Below are positions 44,316-53,261 of a DNA stretch of 64,000 nt, in pieces (positions within the stretch are counted from its first letter, which is position 1; each line of letters begins with the position of its first letter). Made by a program: the position numbers and the translations under genes. Source of the stretch: Prevotella melaninogenica. GTDB taxonomy: Bacteria > Bacteroidota > Bacteroidia > Bacteroidales > Bacteroidaceae. The notes under the pieces were generated by a model. The model made no database searches and was not told the DNA's origin. It saw only the letters and a list, made by a program, of their open reading frames with translations. Where the stretch lies: contig NZ_CP072350.1 in the NCBI RefSeq assembly GCF_018127965.1, positions 558,001 to 622,000 of the forward strand, given 5' to 3'.

Positions 44316-44876
44316 TTAGATGGAATTTCTTATTTCAATATAGTTTTTAAACAGCCATGAGTGTCCCTCTGATAAGAGTTTCACTGCCTCTGCACAGACG
44401 AAAAGTCCTATAAAGACCGAGAGGAGGAAGATAAAACTGAAGCCAAAGAATATCCAAAGGTCGCCATCTGTGTATTTCTCTTGAAAACGACGAAGCCATG
44501 AAGACGATTTATTTACAAACTCACTGGTACTTTCTGTCGCATTCTTCAAGGTTTCACCGGCTTGCTTAGAAACGTGGAGGGCACGCTGAGAAGCCTCCAT
44601 CAACTTACTCCTCATCTCAGCAAGCTTCTCTTTTGAAGGCGAACTAACGAGATGGGTTGAGACAGTAGGGAGATTCTTGGCTTTCTTTACCTCAATAGGT
44701 GAGGCGTCAGCCAATGGAATAACGGAACGAGCACGTGTGCGGAAAGACTTAGGGGCATCAAACCTACAGTTCAACACATTACCACAATAAGGGCAACGAT
44801 ATTTCATTGTCCCATATTGCTCAGTCTCAGCTACAAAGTCGTGACCGCAGTTATTGCATTTGACAGTATATCTCAT
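44316..44876 (-). CDS. Zinc-ribbon membrane protein of unknown function
   Basis: A 186-residue protein starting with a zinc ribbon (CNNCGHDF at 8-15 and CPYCGNVL at 28-35), then a basic linker (FRTRARSVIP), a helical segment (EKLAEMRSKLMEASQRALHV) and one strong membrane helix near the C-terminus (about 142-168). It is a single-gene unit. A -7-like TAATTTTG lies only 9 bp before the ATG, suggesting a very short or absent leader. I know of no function for this architecture; it might tether a ribbon domain to the inner face of the membrane. Confidence 0.65.
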   Translation of the reverse strand: MRYTVKCNNCGHDFVAETEQYGTMKYRCPYCGNVLNCRFDAPKSFRTRARSVIPLADASPIEVKKAKNLPTVSTHLVSSPSKEKLAEMRSKLMEASQRALHVSKQAGETLKNATESTSEFVNKSSSWLRRFQEKYTDGDLWIFFGFSFIFLLSVFIGLFVCAEAVKLLSEGHSWLFKNYIEIRNSI

Positions 44877-45209
44877 GATGGTGGCAAAATTATAAAAAAA
44901 TGTTGAAATGTGAGCAGAAAACTATGTTAATTCAGATTTTATCATTTAGAATTATTCGAACGGTGTTCTTGTCATAGTGTTATAATTCTGATTATTCGTA
45001 TGGTATTCTCATTGGCATGATGTGTGAGATGTTTTGTCAATGGATTAATGATAAAGTCTTATGTTGATACTGATTTTTCAAGTTTTTTTAGTATCTTTGC
45101 ACTTGAATCATTGTGAGATGCAAGGATTCAATAGCTTTACACCGCTTTGTTAGAATGGTAAGAAGTGAGGATAAGAAGTTCAATAATCATTAAAAAACAG
45201 GATAAAACA
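44877..45209. other. Divergent spacer before lipoprotein gene
   Basis: No gene. A -7 box TATCTTTG at 45092-45099 (plus) precedes the lipoprotein gene by about 110 nt. The words ATTATTCGAACGGTGTTCTT and ATTATTCGTATGGTATTCTC near 44949 and 44993 form a diverged direct repeat. Confidence 0.45.
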
Positions 45210-46559
45210 ATGAGAAAAATAATTCTTGCGGTATCTATTGCATTACTTTGTGCCGCTTGTGGAGGCGACGGAAGTTCGTCGGTTCCAATACCAACACCCC
45301 CATCTACGCAGCAAAATGCAACAGAGGTGACGACTGACGATATTGTGAAGTTTTTTAATCTTGATAAGCAACAGAATGTTTATCAAGCATTGGAAACGGC
45401 AAAGGCAAGTTTAGGAAATAAAACTGTCAATGGTAAGGTGCTGAATGTTACGGCTGTAGATGTACTGAATAGCGATGAAGAGAAGGGTACTTTTACGTTG
45501 AGAGTAATGGGTAATAGCAGTGGTAAAACCTTTACTAAGGACGTTGAATATGCTGGTTTTGCACAGAAACCAAATGATTATGAGATGGTTTCACGTGCTG
45601 TTGCAGCATGGAAAACGGACGTTAACTATCTGAAAGACTTCGATTTTGATACACTTTATCGTCTTAAGGATAATAGGAAGTTTACTGCAGCGTATTTACA
45701 GAAGTTTATTAATCTGTCTTCTTCAAGCGTTGGTGGCAGCAAGCATTACACCTTTACGCCAGCTGATTGGGCAAATACGACGGTTAGCGATGTGCGTTAC
45801 GTTGGTGGCAGTACGTCTGGTCAGATTGCGTTTACGATTACTTATAAGGGTCGAAAGAATAGTTCGGTTGGTGTTGAGATGAATAAGAATGAGTATTATC
45901 GCAACCAAATCAGCGTAAATACAGAGGAGGTTAGCAAGTTATATATGCGTGGTGTGTATGAGCATACAGATTTACTTCATACTTCTTTACTTAATTATGA
46001 TAGAGATAAGTTTGTGACTTATCTTACAGGTAAGCAGAAGAACGATGGTTCAAACTCGATGACTCTCTCTATCCAACTTGTTGCTAAGGATGGTCACGAC
46101 ACAGAGTTGGCTAATTTCAATGTGGAACTTACAGGTTTTAAACCACTTTCTGCGCTTGATAAAGAACTTCTTATAGCCAACAGTACAGACGTAGGAAAGT
46201 TCTTTGGTAAGTATTTCAGAAGTAAGGCTGATGGTGACTATTCAGCAGCAGTGAAGGCATTTGACCCACGATTATGGTTTAAGAAAGTTCAGATGTCATT
46301 AATGCGTGATGGCGAAAACATTGATTTATATGCAAACGAGGTGCAAGGTGATAATGGAAATTCTAACCTTATCGCATGGATTCCTGGTAGTGGCTTAGCG
46401 AAATATTTGGATATCTATCTCTTAGATCCACGTATCGAGGTGATAAGTGCGCAGAAAACTGGCAACTTTCTTGATATCAAGTATAAGCTTGTTTATGTCA
46501 ATGAGGTGTCTGTAGCGGGTAAGGAAAAAACCTTGCATGTGCATCTATTGGCACCATAA
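45210..46559 (+). CDS. Lipoprotein with repeated domains, function unknown
   Basis: I choose the ATG at 45210 (449 residues), which gives the lipoprotein signal MRKIILAVSIALLCAAC with LCAAC lipobox; the frame from 45165 adds 15 polar residues that would spoil it. The mature protein seems to repeat a module of a helical part then a beta-rich part ending in a GF motif (KTFTKDVEYAGFA, LANFNVELTGFKPL). This recalls the Lipoprotein_17 variable-surface-protein type, but I am not sure. It is monocistronic with its own -7 box and probably faces the periplasm or cell surface. Confidence 0.6.
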   Translation: MRKIILAVSIALLCAACGGDGSSSVPIPTPPSTQQNATEVTTDDIVKFFNLDKQQNVYQALETAKASLGNKTVNGKVLNVTAVDVLNSDEEKGTFTLRVMGNSSGKTFTKDVEYAGFAQKPNDYEMVSRAVAAWKTDVNYLKDFDFDTLYRLKDNRKFTAAYLQKFINLSSSSVGGSKHYTFTPADWANTTVSDVRYVGGSTSGQIAFTITYKGRKNSSVGVEMNKNEYYRNQISVNTEEVSKLYMRGVYEHTDLLHTSLLNYDRDKFVTYLTGKQKNDGSNSMTLSIQLVAKDGHDTELANFNVELTGFKPLSALDKELLIANSTDVGKFFGKYFRSKADGDYSAAVKAFDPRLWFKKVQMSLMRDGENIDLYANEVQGDNGNSNLIAWIPGSGLAKYLDIYLLDPRIEVISAQKTGNFLDIKYKLVYVNEVSVAGKEKTLHVHLLAP

Positions 46560-46725
46560 AGAGGCTCAGCAGCGTAAGCCGATTTGGGCAATTGGAAAGT
46601 TTTTTGTATTTTTGTACGACAAAAGGTAGTAGATCCTTTCACACCTTATAATATATAAGGAGGGTAGGGAGGGTAAAGAAAGACTATCATATGCAGTAAT
46701 GTAGAAATTACATGAAACAAAAACT

Positions 46726-47190
46726 ATGGCAAAATTAACAGTAAACAATTACGATGAGCTTGCTGCCCGACTGGGTGAGAAGCTTGGTGAGAGCGAGTGG
46801 TTACTCGTTGACCAGGGGAGAATTAACCTCTTTGCTGATGCTACCCTCGACCATCAGTGGATTCATGTTGACACAGAGCGTGCAGCTGTGGAAAGCCAAT
46901 TCAAGAGTACTATCGCACATGGCTATCTTACACTTTCACTGCTCCCACATATGTGGCAGGAGATTATTGAGGTGAATAACCTTAAGATGATGGTCAACTA
47001 TGGTATGGATAAGATGCGCTTTGGTCGTCCAGTCCTTGTGAACTCACGCATTCGTCTTGTTGCCACACTCGATAGTATTGAGAATATCCGTGGTATCTGC
47101 AAGGCTGGTATCAAGTTCCAAATTGAGATTGAGGGCGAACGCAAGCCAGCACTTGAGGGTGTTGCTACCTTCCTTTATTACTTTGAATAA
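46726..47190 (+). CDS. MaoC-like (R)-hydratase
   Basis: A 154-residue hot-dog-fold protein of the MaoC/NodN type. FADATLDHQWIHVD carries the catalytic Asp and His of (R)-specific enoyl-CoA hydratases, followed by STIAHGYLTLSLLP, which is diagnostic of the family, and MDKMRFGRPVLVNSRIR. It probably hydrates an enoyl thioester in fatty-acid metabolism; the physiological substrate is not evident. It stands alone, followed by a perfect 16-bp terminator stem. Confidence 0.88.
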   Translation: MAKLTVNNYDELAARLGEKLGESEWLLVDQGRINLFADATLDHQWIHVDTERAAVESQFKSTIAHGYLTLSLLPHMWQEIIEVNNLKMMVNYGMDKMRFGRPVLVNSRIRLVATLDSIENIRGICKAGIKFQIEIEGERKPALEGVATFLYYFE

Positions 47191-47216
47191 GTAGAAATAA
47201 ACTCTTATAAATACGC

Positions 47217-47266
47217 ATAAGCGGACATAAACGATTTGTATTGTTTATGTCCGCTTATTATTGTTT
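47217..47266. terminator. Perfect 16-bp stem terminator
   Basis: ATAAGCGGACATAAAC and GTTTATGTCCGCTTAT pair completely around a 10-nt loop, followed by TATTGTTTTATG. Confidence 0.8.
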
Positions 47267-47347
47267 TATGTTATCAAAACACGACTTTAGCTATACAATT
47301 AATGTTAAAAGTAGGCTTATATCATTAACGATAAATATAAATTGTTG

Positions 47348-47355
47348 TACCTTTG
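47348..47355 (+). promoter_or_regulatory. -7 box of marR-type gene
   Basis: TACCTTTG, about 90 bp before the start codon; no clear TTG at the -33 position. Confidence 0.45.
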
Positions 47356-47443
47356 CAGCACGAACAGATTATTTTCAGGTAACAATATAGTTTAAAGTTT
47401 ACTTCAGGAGTTTAAAGTTATCAAAACATTTAAGGAGAAAAGT

Positions 47444-47959
47444 ATGGTATACGACCAACTAAAACTGCAGAGCCAGCTCTGTTTCAGATTGTACACAGCG
47501 AGCCGCCTTGTTACTCAAACTTATTATCCATTGCTTGAGAATTTAGGTATTACCTATCCTCAATACCTTGTACTGATGGCTCTTTGGGAAGAAGACAATC
47601 AAAAGGTGATGGAACTTGCACACCGGCTTTATCTTGACTCAAACACAATGACCCCACTTGTTCAGCGTATGGATCAACTTGGATTGGTTAACCGTGTCAA
47701 GGGTGAAAAGGATGGAAGAGAAACCTATGTTTCGCTTACTGAGCATGGTAAGGAATTGCAAGAGAAGGCGAAGGATATCCCATCTTGCATGGTAGGGAAG
47801 TTGTTTGAGAATGAAGAGGAGTTCGTTCAGTTCAAGGAGATAGCTGCTGATCTTGATCGTCTTATTGCTCGTCTCTCAGGACAACGCTCTAAGGAGAAGG
47901 AGGAAGCAATGACTAAGATGCGTGAAGAGCGCTTGGCTTCTAAAAGAAAAAGAAAGTAA
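47444..47959 (+). CDS. MarR family transcriptional regulator
   Basis: A 171-residue winged-helix protein. LENLGITYPQYLVLMALWEED, VMELAHRLYLDSNTMTPLVQRMDQLGLVNRVKGEKDGRETYVSLTEHGKEL gives the full MarR fold with the DGR wing. The C-terminal tail is strongly basic and longer than usual (about 25 residues ending KRKRK). It belongs to the OhrR-like branch by its QYLVLMALWE segment and one N-terminal cysteine (Cys12), hinting at peroxide sensing, which is inference. No target gene adjoins it; an autoregulated single gene with its own terminator. Confidence 0.88.
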   Translation: MVYDQLKLQSQLCFRLYTASRLVTQTYYPLLENLGITYPQYLVLMALWEEDNQKVMELAHRLYLDSNTMTPLVQRMDQLGLVNRVKGEKDGRETYVSLTEHGKELQEKAKDIPSCMVGKLFENEEEFVQFKEIAADLDRLIARLSGQRSKEKEEAMTKMREERLASKRKRK

Positions 47960-47990
47960 TTGCATATAAACTTTATCACATAAAGTAATG

Positions 47991-48033
47991 AAGGTGTATC
48001 AATAATAGAATGACTATTAGGGTACACCTTTAT
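47991..48033 (+). terminator. marR-type gene terminator
   Basis: AAGGTGTA and TACACCTT pair around an AT-rich loop containing the small ATAGAATGACTAT hairpin. Confidence 0.6.
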
Positions 48034-48386
48034 TAATTCATAATTCATAATTCAAAATGCATAATTATGAATACTAATGTTAACTGTCGTTTATCGCTAC
48101 AAGTAATGTGCTAACTCGTCAACTACGAATTACGCAAATGACACGAATTACATTGCAATAAGCATTAGCGTAATTAGTAAAGTTCGTAGTCGGTAAAAGT
48201 GAGATAGAAGGCTAAAGCACATATCATAAAGTTCAATGTCCAAACCTCAATGTTCAAAGTTTAAAGTAAATTTTCTCCTTTTCTTGCTCATTCTCCATAT
48301 TTTTCATAATTTTGTATCGTGTCATAATATCATTGTTTTAAAATGATAAGGATAAGTGAAGACACGGAATAAATGAAAGAAGAAGA
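48034..48386. other. Spacer with AT-rich short repeats
   Basis: Repeats of AATTCATAATTC around 48036-48072 and AAGTTCAATGTCC..., CAATGTTCAAAG near 48231-48257. I see no gene. Confidence 0.5.
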
Positions 48387-48869
48387 ATGAAGAAAATACT
48401 ACTATTATTGACTGTGCTTCTCTTTACAATGGGAGCACGTGCGCAAAAAGATATTGTTTTGATGGCTGATGCTATTAAAATCTTTCAAGCAAAGACACTA
48501 CAAGTGGGTAAACAAGTGCTTGAGAAGCAAGGCTACAGCTATAAAGGAGTCTCATCGGACGAGTTTGGAAAGGACTATAACTGGGTAAAGAATATGAACC
48601 TAACGAACGATTTCCTACCAACTGCCATGGGACGTGGTAACTCCAGTATGGTACTCTTGGCACAAAATAGCAAGACGGTTTATATCTATGTCTTTAACCG
48701 TACTGCCTTTGCGGGCTTGCAGGCACAGGTGAAAGCGATGGGATATGACATGGGTAATGCTGTGAAGGGAGACAAGACTACGCTGATTTGTACGAAGGAT
48801 AATCAGCCAACAATTAGCTTTCTGACCCTCCAGCAGCCACTTCCTTACTGTGTGCAGATTACCGAGTAA
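48387..48869 (+). CDS. Small secreted protein, unknown function
   Basis: A 160-residue protein with signal peptide MKKILLLLTVLLFTMGARA (cleavage after ARA). The mature part of about 141 residues is mixed alpha/beta with KVLEKQGYSYKGVSSDEFGKDY and CTKDNQPTISFL; one cysteine pair (Cys135, Cys156) could form a disulfide. I recognise no family. It is 41 bp upstream of the next small membrane protein, so the two probably form an operon. Confidence 0.6.
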   Translation: MKKILLLLTVLLFTMGARAQKDIVLMADAIKIFQAKTLQVGKQVLEKQGYSYKGVSSDEFGKDYNWVKNMNLTNDFLPTAMGRGNSSMVLLAQNSKTVYIYVFNRTAFAGLQAQVKAMGYDMGNAVKGDKTTLICTKDNQPTISFLTLQQPLPYCVQITE

Positions 48870-48910
48870 GCGAAGAAGGCAATAAGATTAAAGGATAGAA
48901 AACGAAGATA

Positions 48911-49294
48911 ATGAAGAAGAAACCAACCTATAAGGTACCCGTATCCATCTGTGCTATTGTGCTTGTGGTGGGTGCTATAGTACTTGCTGTTCTCATGGAA
49001 ACACGTGAGATGGCTCCTCCTCGTAAGTACGAGGTGGATATGTCGGGTGAAGTTATCGGTATTGATAATGGTCCGAAGATTCCTGTATTGACAAAGGAAG
49101 AGGAGAAAGATGAAGAGGTGAAGGAGGAGAAGAAGACTGAAGCTCCAAAGAAAGAATCTTCTGAGTTGGAAGAGACAGCAGATCCAGAGAACCCTGTCAT
49201 CGTTCCTAATGTTCCAGAAGGTCAGACAGAACCAGTTGTAAAGGCTCCAGTGCCTGAAATTAAAAAGCCTACGATTGACCAGATTGAGAATTAA
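48911..49294 (+). CDS. Small membrane protein with acidic tail
   Basis: A 127-residue protein with one membrane helix (about 10-29, VSICAIVLVVGAIVLAVLM), a short extracytoplasmic segment and a tail from about 60 rich in Glu/Lys/Pro (KEEEKDEEVKEEKKTEAPKK, then Pro/Val-rich NPVIVPNVPEG). The N-terminus is basic, placing the tail outside the inner membrane, where it would be extended and flexible. Function unknown; its partner may be the gene upstream. Confidence 0.6.
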   Translation: MKKKPTYKVPVSICAIVLVVGAIVLAVLMETREMAPPRKYEVDMSGEVIGIDNGPKIPVLTKEEEKDEEVKEEKKTEAPKKESSELEETADPENPVIVPNVPEGQTEPVVKAPVPEIKKPTIDQIEN

Positions 49295-49568
49295 CGTGGG
49301 TGTTGGGTGTTAAGTGTTGGGTGTTGATGGTTTGTAAAAAGGGCAGCTGACATATATAACATATCACATAGAATATCAAGGTATATGTACTTGGTAATTT
49401 TAAAAATAAGTTGCTGTCACTTTTAACATTTCGTGTAAATGAATGAAATGTTGGCACTTATGAGCCTAAAATGGCTGACAGGAGTGACAGCAAGTTTTAT
49501 TTTACCAGCCATTAGCCCCAATATAAAGCATATTGTTTTTGGATAGTTTTGTTTTATTGTCGGTATTT
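49295..49568. other. Spacer left of IS66 element
   Basis: Starts with GTTGGGTGTTAAGTGTTGGG mini-repeats, as at 54110-54190 and 55490-55600, then the nested palindrome at 49405-49501. No gene. Confidence 0.5.
49405..49501. repeat. Nested palindrome, about 97 bp
   Basis: Outer arms AAGTTGCTGTCACT and AGTGACAGCAAGTT (one mismatch) enclose inner arms AACATTTC and GAAATGTT. It looks like a small inverted-repeat element or a structured terminator region. Confidence 0.55.
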
Positions 49569-51159
49569 GTAACTATTCAGCGGTATTGTTCAGTCTGTAT
49601 TCTCTCCTCTAAAATCTTCGTATAAAGGCTATAAAGATGTTTTTCTTGCGTATTTCAGTTTTTCTTTGTACCTTTATACCTATGAAAGAGCAGGTTACGG
49701 ATATATCAAAAGTATTACAAGGCATGACGGAAGAGATGCGATTATTGCGTGCAACTGTTAATCAGCAGTATGCCGAGATTATTAAATTGAACCGTAACAT
49801 AAATGCTCTGAACCTTGAAATTCGCAAGAAAGATACGGAACTTATAAACTTACAGGAACGCTTGGCTAAGTATGAAAATCCTGACAAAAACTCTAATAAC
49901 AGTAGCACTCCGCCAAGCAAGGAGCGTATAAAGGATGAGGTTATCAGAAGAACGCGAAGCCTCCGTAAGCCAAGTGGTAAGAAGCCGGGAGGACAAAAGG
50001 GACATGATGGACACAAGCTGCCTTGCTCTTCCATACCTGACGAGATAATTGATGAGGTACCCAACTATTGTACTCGTTGCGGAGAATCTTTATCAGATAC
50101 AGAACGTGTGCTTGATTATGTGACGCAGGTTATTTCCATTCCAGAGTTGAAGCCCGTAATCAGGGAAATCCGACACTATGTGATGGTATGCAAGAACTGT
50201 GGTGAACGTATTCGGACAGCACCGAGACGGCGGTCAAACAACGTGGTATATGATTCAAGCGTAAAGACCTTAGTGGTTTATCTGAGTGTCGTGCAATTTC
50301 TTCCTTACGGTCGTATAGCAAGTTTTTTGCGTGAGGTATTTGGACTCACTCCAAGCGAAGGTTCACTGGTGAACTGGGTAAATGAGGCAAAGAGAAATGC
50401 GCAACCTGTGATTGATAAAATTAAAGAATATATCAAGTCATCAGCAGTTGTTGGTTTCGATGAGAGCGGCTTGTACTGTAACAAAAGACTCGACTGGGCA
50501 TGGATTGCACAGACTGTTTATTACACATTGCTTTTCCGTGCTAATGGAAGAGGGTCGAAGGTATTAGCAGACAAGTTTGGCGATAGCCTGGAACGAATGA
50601 CTGCCGTTACCGACCGCCATAGCGCATACTTTGCACTCCATTTTCTCAATCACCAGGTTTGTCTTGCACACTTACTCCGCGAACTGCAATATCTCTCAGA
50701 GTTGAACACTGAGCAAGAGTGGTCTGGGAAAGTAACCAATCTGTTCCGTGAAGCCATTCACGAGCGGAATACCAATCCGAACGACGTTATAGACAAGGTA
50801 TCATGGATTGAACGTTTAGACAATCTGCTCAAACAGAATATAGAGGGGCTTGGTAAAAAGTTTATTACGTTCAGAAAAGGCTTGGTCAAATGCAGAGATT
50901 ACATTTTCAATTTCCTCGAAAATCCGATGATACCATTTGACAATAATGGAAGCGAAAGGGGAATACGCAAGCTAAAAATCAAACTGAAGAACTCCTGTGC
51001 TTTTCGTTCAGACTTCGGAGCAGACGCTTTCCTTGAACTTCATTCGATTGTAGAAACAGCTAAGAAGCACGACAAAACTCCATATAATGCGATTCAAGCC
51101 TTATTTAAGGTTTGAGAAATTGATATGCACTTATATATCTATTATCGCTGAATAGTTAC
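49569..51159 (+). mobile_element. IS66-family insertion sequence
   Basis: 14-bp inverted ends GTAACTATTCAGCG (49569-49582) and its complement (51146-51159) enclose a single transposase. I do not see an 8-bp target duplication. Absence of TnpA/TnpB suggests the ISBst12-like subgroup that carries only the large transposase. Confidence 0.8.
49682..51115 (+). CDS. IS66-family transposase (TnpC type)
   Basis: 477 residues from the ATG at 49682. An N-terminal coiled coil is followed by a zinc-binding part (CTRCGESL, CKNCGERI), VVGFDESGLYCNKRLDWAW and TDRHSAYFAL for the two catalytic aspartates, and NNGSERGIRKLKIK for the glutamate. The longer frame from 49637 adds a hydrophobic stretch unlike IS66 proteins and was not used. 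Frame intact. Confidence 0.93.
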   Translation: MKEQVTDISKVLQGMTEEMRLLRATVNQQYAEIIKLNRNINALNLEIRKKDTELINLQERLAKYENPDKNSNNSSTPPSKERIKDEVIRRTRSLRKPSGKKPGGQKGHDGHKLPCSSIPDEIIDEVPNYCTRCGESLSDTERVLDYVTQVISIPELKPVIREIRHYVMVCKNCGERIRTAPRRRSNNVVYDSSVKTLVVYLSVVQFLPYGRIASFLREVFGLTPSEGSLVNWVNEAKRNAQPVIDKIKEYIKSSAVVGFDESGLYCNKRLDWAWIAQTVYYTLLFRANGRGSKVLADKFGDSLERMTAVTDRHSAYFALHFLNHQVCLAHLLRELQYLSELNTEQEWSGKVTNLFREAIHERNTNPNDVIDKVSWIERLDNLLKQNIEGLGKKFITFRKGLVKCRDYIFNFLENPMIPFDNNGSERGIRKLKIKLKNSCAFRSDFGADAFLELHSIVETAKKHDKTPYNAIQALFKV

Positions 51160-51185
51160 ATATAGCGGTTGTCCGATAAAATGTG

Positions 51186-51278
51186 TACTTTTGTTCATCT
51201 TATTTCATTGTTTTATTATGGCAACTACAAAGGAAATAAGAAGGGCTGAATGTGCAAAACAATCAGCCCATTTTTTTA
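51186..51278 (+). ncRNA. Possible short transcript with promoter box and terminator
   Basis: A -7-like TACTTTTG (51186-51193) is followed by the GGGCTGA/TCAGCCC stem and seven T residues (51243-51277). Between them a 24-codon frame from ATG 51218 opens MATTKEIRRAECAKQ and runs through the terminator. It could be a small RNA, a leader or a remnant; evidence is thin. Confidence 0.3.
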
Positions 51279-51370
51279 TTATTCTGAATTAAAAGGATAT
51301 GAACGCACAAAAAGTTTTATCGAACACCAATAAATTATAATTATGGATTTTGAACTATGAATTTTGAATT

Positions 51371-51420
51371 AAAAAAAGGGCTGATAAGCTGCGAGGATAG
51401 CCCTCACAGCTTATCAGCTG
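51371..51420 (-). terminator. GH20 gene terminator
   Basis: On the minus strand AGCTGATAAGCTG and GCAGCTTATCAGC pair and are followed by CCTTTTTTT, 45 bp after the GH20 stop. Confidence 0.8.
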
Positions 51421-51464
51421 AATATATTTTAGCTTGTATTAGACGGTGCTAATACACTTTAAGA

Positions 51465-53075
51465 TTACTTCTTCTCCTTATAAAGGTCCTGGCAAGTCTT
51501 CCAACCGAAGTGCTTGTAAAGCTCGTTCAGACGGGTTTCACGTACCTTGAAAGAAGCGAAGTCCTTCTTGTCGTTCTCTGTCCAACCAGTCTCTGCCATA
51601 GCTGCAACACGTGGGAGGAGCTGGAAGAAAGCGAGGTCGCGACCAATAACATACTCTGTCCAGAGGTTTGCCTGTACACCCTTAACGTGCTTCTTCAACT
51701 CTGGTGCAGCATCGTCTGGCACAGGGTTGTAGCCGTAAGTAGTCTCAACTGGGAGGAAACCACCGATGAGGGTCATCGTGTTATCCTTTCTCTGATAGTA
51801 ATCGAGATAGTAATAGTTTACTGGAGTCATGATTGCATCCAAGCCACGCTTAGCTGCCTCAATACCACCATTCACACCACGCCAGCTCATGACAGTTGTA
51901 CCCTTGTCTACATCACCCTCAAGAATCTCGTCCCAACCGATGATGTTACGTCCCTTAGACTCCAAGTGTTTTGCCACTTTATTCATGAAGTGAGCCTGTA
52001 GCTGAGCCTCTGCAGAGAAACCGTTAGAGCCCTTCAAGCCGAGATGTTTGATTTCTGCCTGACAACGTGGACAGTGTTGCCAACGAGTACGTGGGGCCTC
52101 GTCGCCACCGATATGGATGTATTTTGATGGGAAAATTTCTATAATTTCATCGAGAACATTGTTCACAAACTCGTAGGTCTCAGGATGACCAGCGCAGAGA
52201 ATGTCTGGGAATACGCCCCATTGCTCAGCCACTTTGTAAGGACCACCAGTACAACCAAGCTCTGGATAAGCAGCCAAGGCAGCAAGCATGTGGCCTGGCA
52301 TATCAATCTCTGGAATAACAGTGATATAACGATCAGCTGCATATTTCACAACTTCACGCATCTCATCCTTTGTATAGTAACCACCGTATGGAGTCTCATC
52401 AAAGAGTCCTGTCATACGACCAATAACTGTCTGTGCACGCTTTGAACCAATCTCAGTGAGCTTTGGATAGCGGTCAATCTGTGCACGCCAGCCTTGATCC
52501 TCAGTGAGATGCCAGTGGAAGGTGTTGACATTGTGAAGTGCCAACATATCAATGAACTCCTTAATAAAACTCATCTTGAAATAGTGACGAGCGCAATCGA
52601 GCATCGTACCACGATAGCCGAAGCGTGGATAGTCAACGATACGAGCTGCTGGGAAGGTTACGTTCTCAGCCTTCTCCAATGGCAATGACTTGCGAAGCGT
52701 CTGTACACCATAGAACACACCACGTGGAGTCTTACCCTCAACGGTAATATTCTTACCCTTTACGGTGATAACATAACCCTCCTCATTCTCAACCTTTGCA
52801 TTGAGTTTCAAGGTAATAGTACTTCCTTTCTTGTTCATACCATTGAGCTCAATACCGGTTGCCTCTTGGATATATTGCTTCAAGAATTCACCATTACGGC
52901 GCATAGCCTCATCGTTGCTTGCAACATTAATAAGGGTGTTAGCATCTAAAACGAATGGTGTACCCTTCTCAGCAGTAATGCTTTGTGGGAGAGGAACTAC
53001 CTGGTAGTTCGCATCTGTGGCATGAAGTGAGAATGTAGCCATCATCAATGCCACTGAAAGTAAGATTTTCTTCAT
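51465..53075 (-). CDS. GH20 beta-N-acetylhexosaminidase
   Basis: A 536-residue secreted exo-hexosaminidase (signal peptide MKKILLSVALMMATFSLHA). The N-terminal GH20b domain (about 22-145) is followed by the barrel: YRGTMLDCARHYFK, VNTFHWHLTEDQGWR, VIPEIDMPGHMLAALAAYPEL, KYIHIGGDEAPR with the catalytic pair Asp325-Glu326, and IIGWDEILEG. It removes terminal GlcNAc or GalNAc from glycans such as mucin or host N-glycans. A -7 box TATCTTTG (minus, 53137-53144) lies upstream; -33 is weak. Confidence 0.94.
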   Translation of the reverse strand: MKKILLSVALMMATFSLHATDANYQVVPLPQSITAEKGTPFVLDANTLINVASNDEAMRRNGEFLKQYIQEATGIELNGMNKKGSTITLKLNAKVENEEGYVITVKGKNITVEGKTPRGVFYGVQTLRKSLPLEKAENVTFPAARIVDYPRFGYRGTMLDCARHYFKMSFIKEFIDMLALHNVNTFHWHLTEDQGWRAQIDRYPKLTEIGSKRAQTVIGRMTGLFDETPYGGYYTKDEMREVVKYAADRYITVIPEIDMPGHMLAALAAYPELGCTGGPYKVAEQWGVFPDILCAGHPETYEFVNNVLDEIIEIFPSKYIHIGGDEAPRTRWQHCPRCQAEIKHLGLKGSNGFSAEAQLQAHFMNKVAKHLESKGRNIIGWDEILEGDVDKGTTVMSWRGVNGGIEAAKRGLDAIMTPVNYYYLDYYQRKDNTMTLIGGFLPVETTYGYNPVPDDAAPELKKHVKGVQANLWTEYVIGRDLAFFQLLPRVAAMAETGWTENDKKDFASFKVRETRLNELYKHFGWKTCQDLYKEKK

Positions 53076-53207
53076 CTCGATTAAATGAATGTTTTGTATT
53101 TAGGTTTTTATATTCTGGACTTCAACTATCCATGGACAAAGATACAAAAAAGATCTGATTAAATGCTTAATGAGGGTGAAAAGTGTAGAAAATCTACTTA
53201 TTCTATT

Positions 53208-53251
53208 AAAAAGATAATGCCTTGTCCACGTGGGGCAAGGCGTTATCTTTG
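53208..53251 (-). terminator. Terminator of 53262 gene
   Basis: AAAGATAACGCCTTGCCCC and GGACAAGGCATTATCTTTTT on the minus strand pair around CACGT, 11 bp after the stop. Confidence 0.75.
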
Positions 53252-53261
53252 TTTTATAAGC

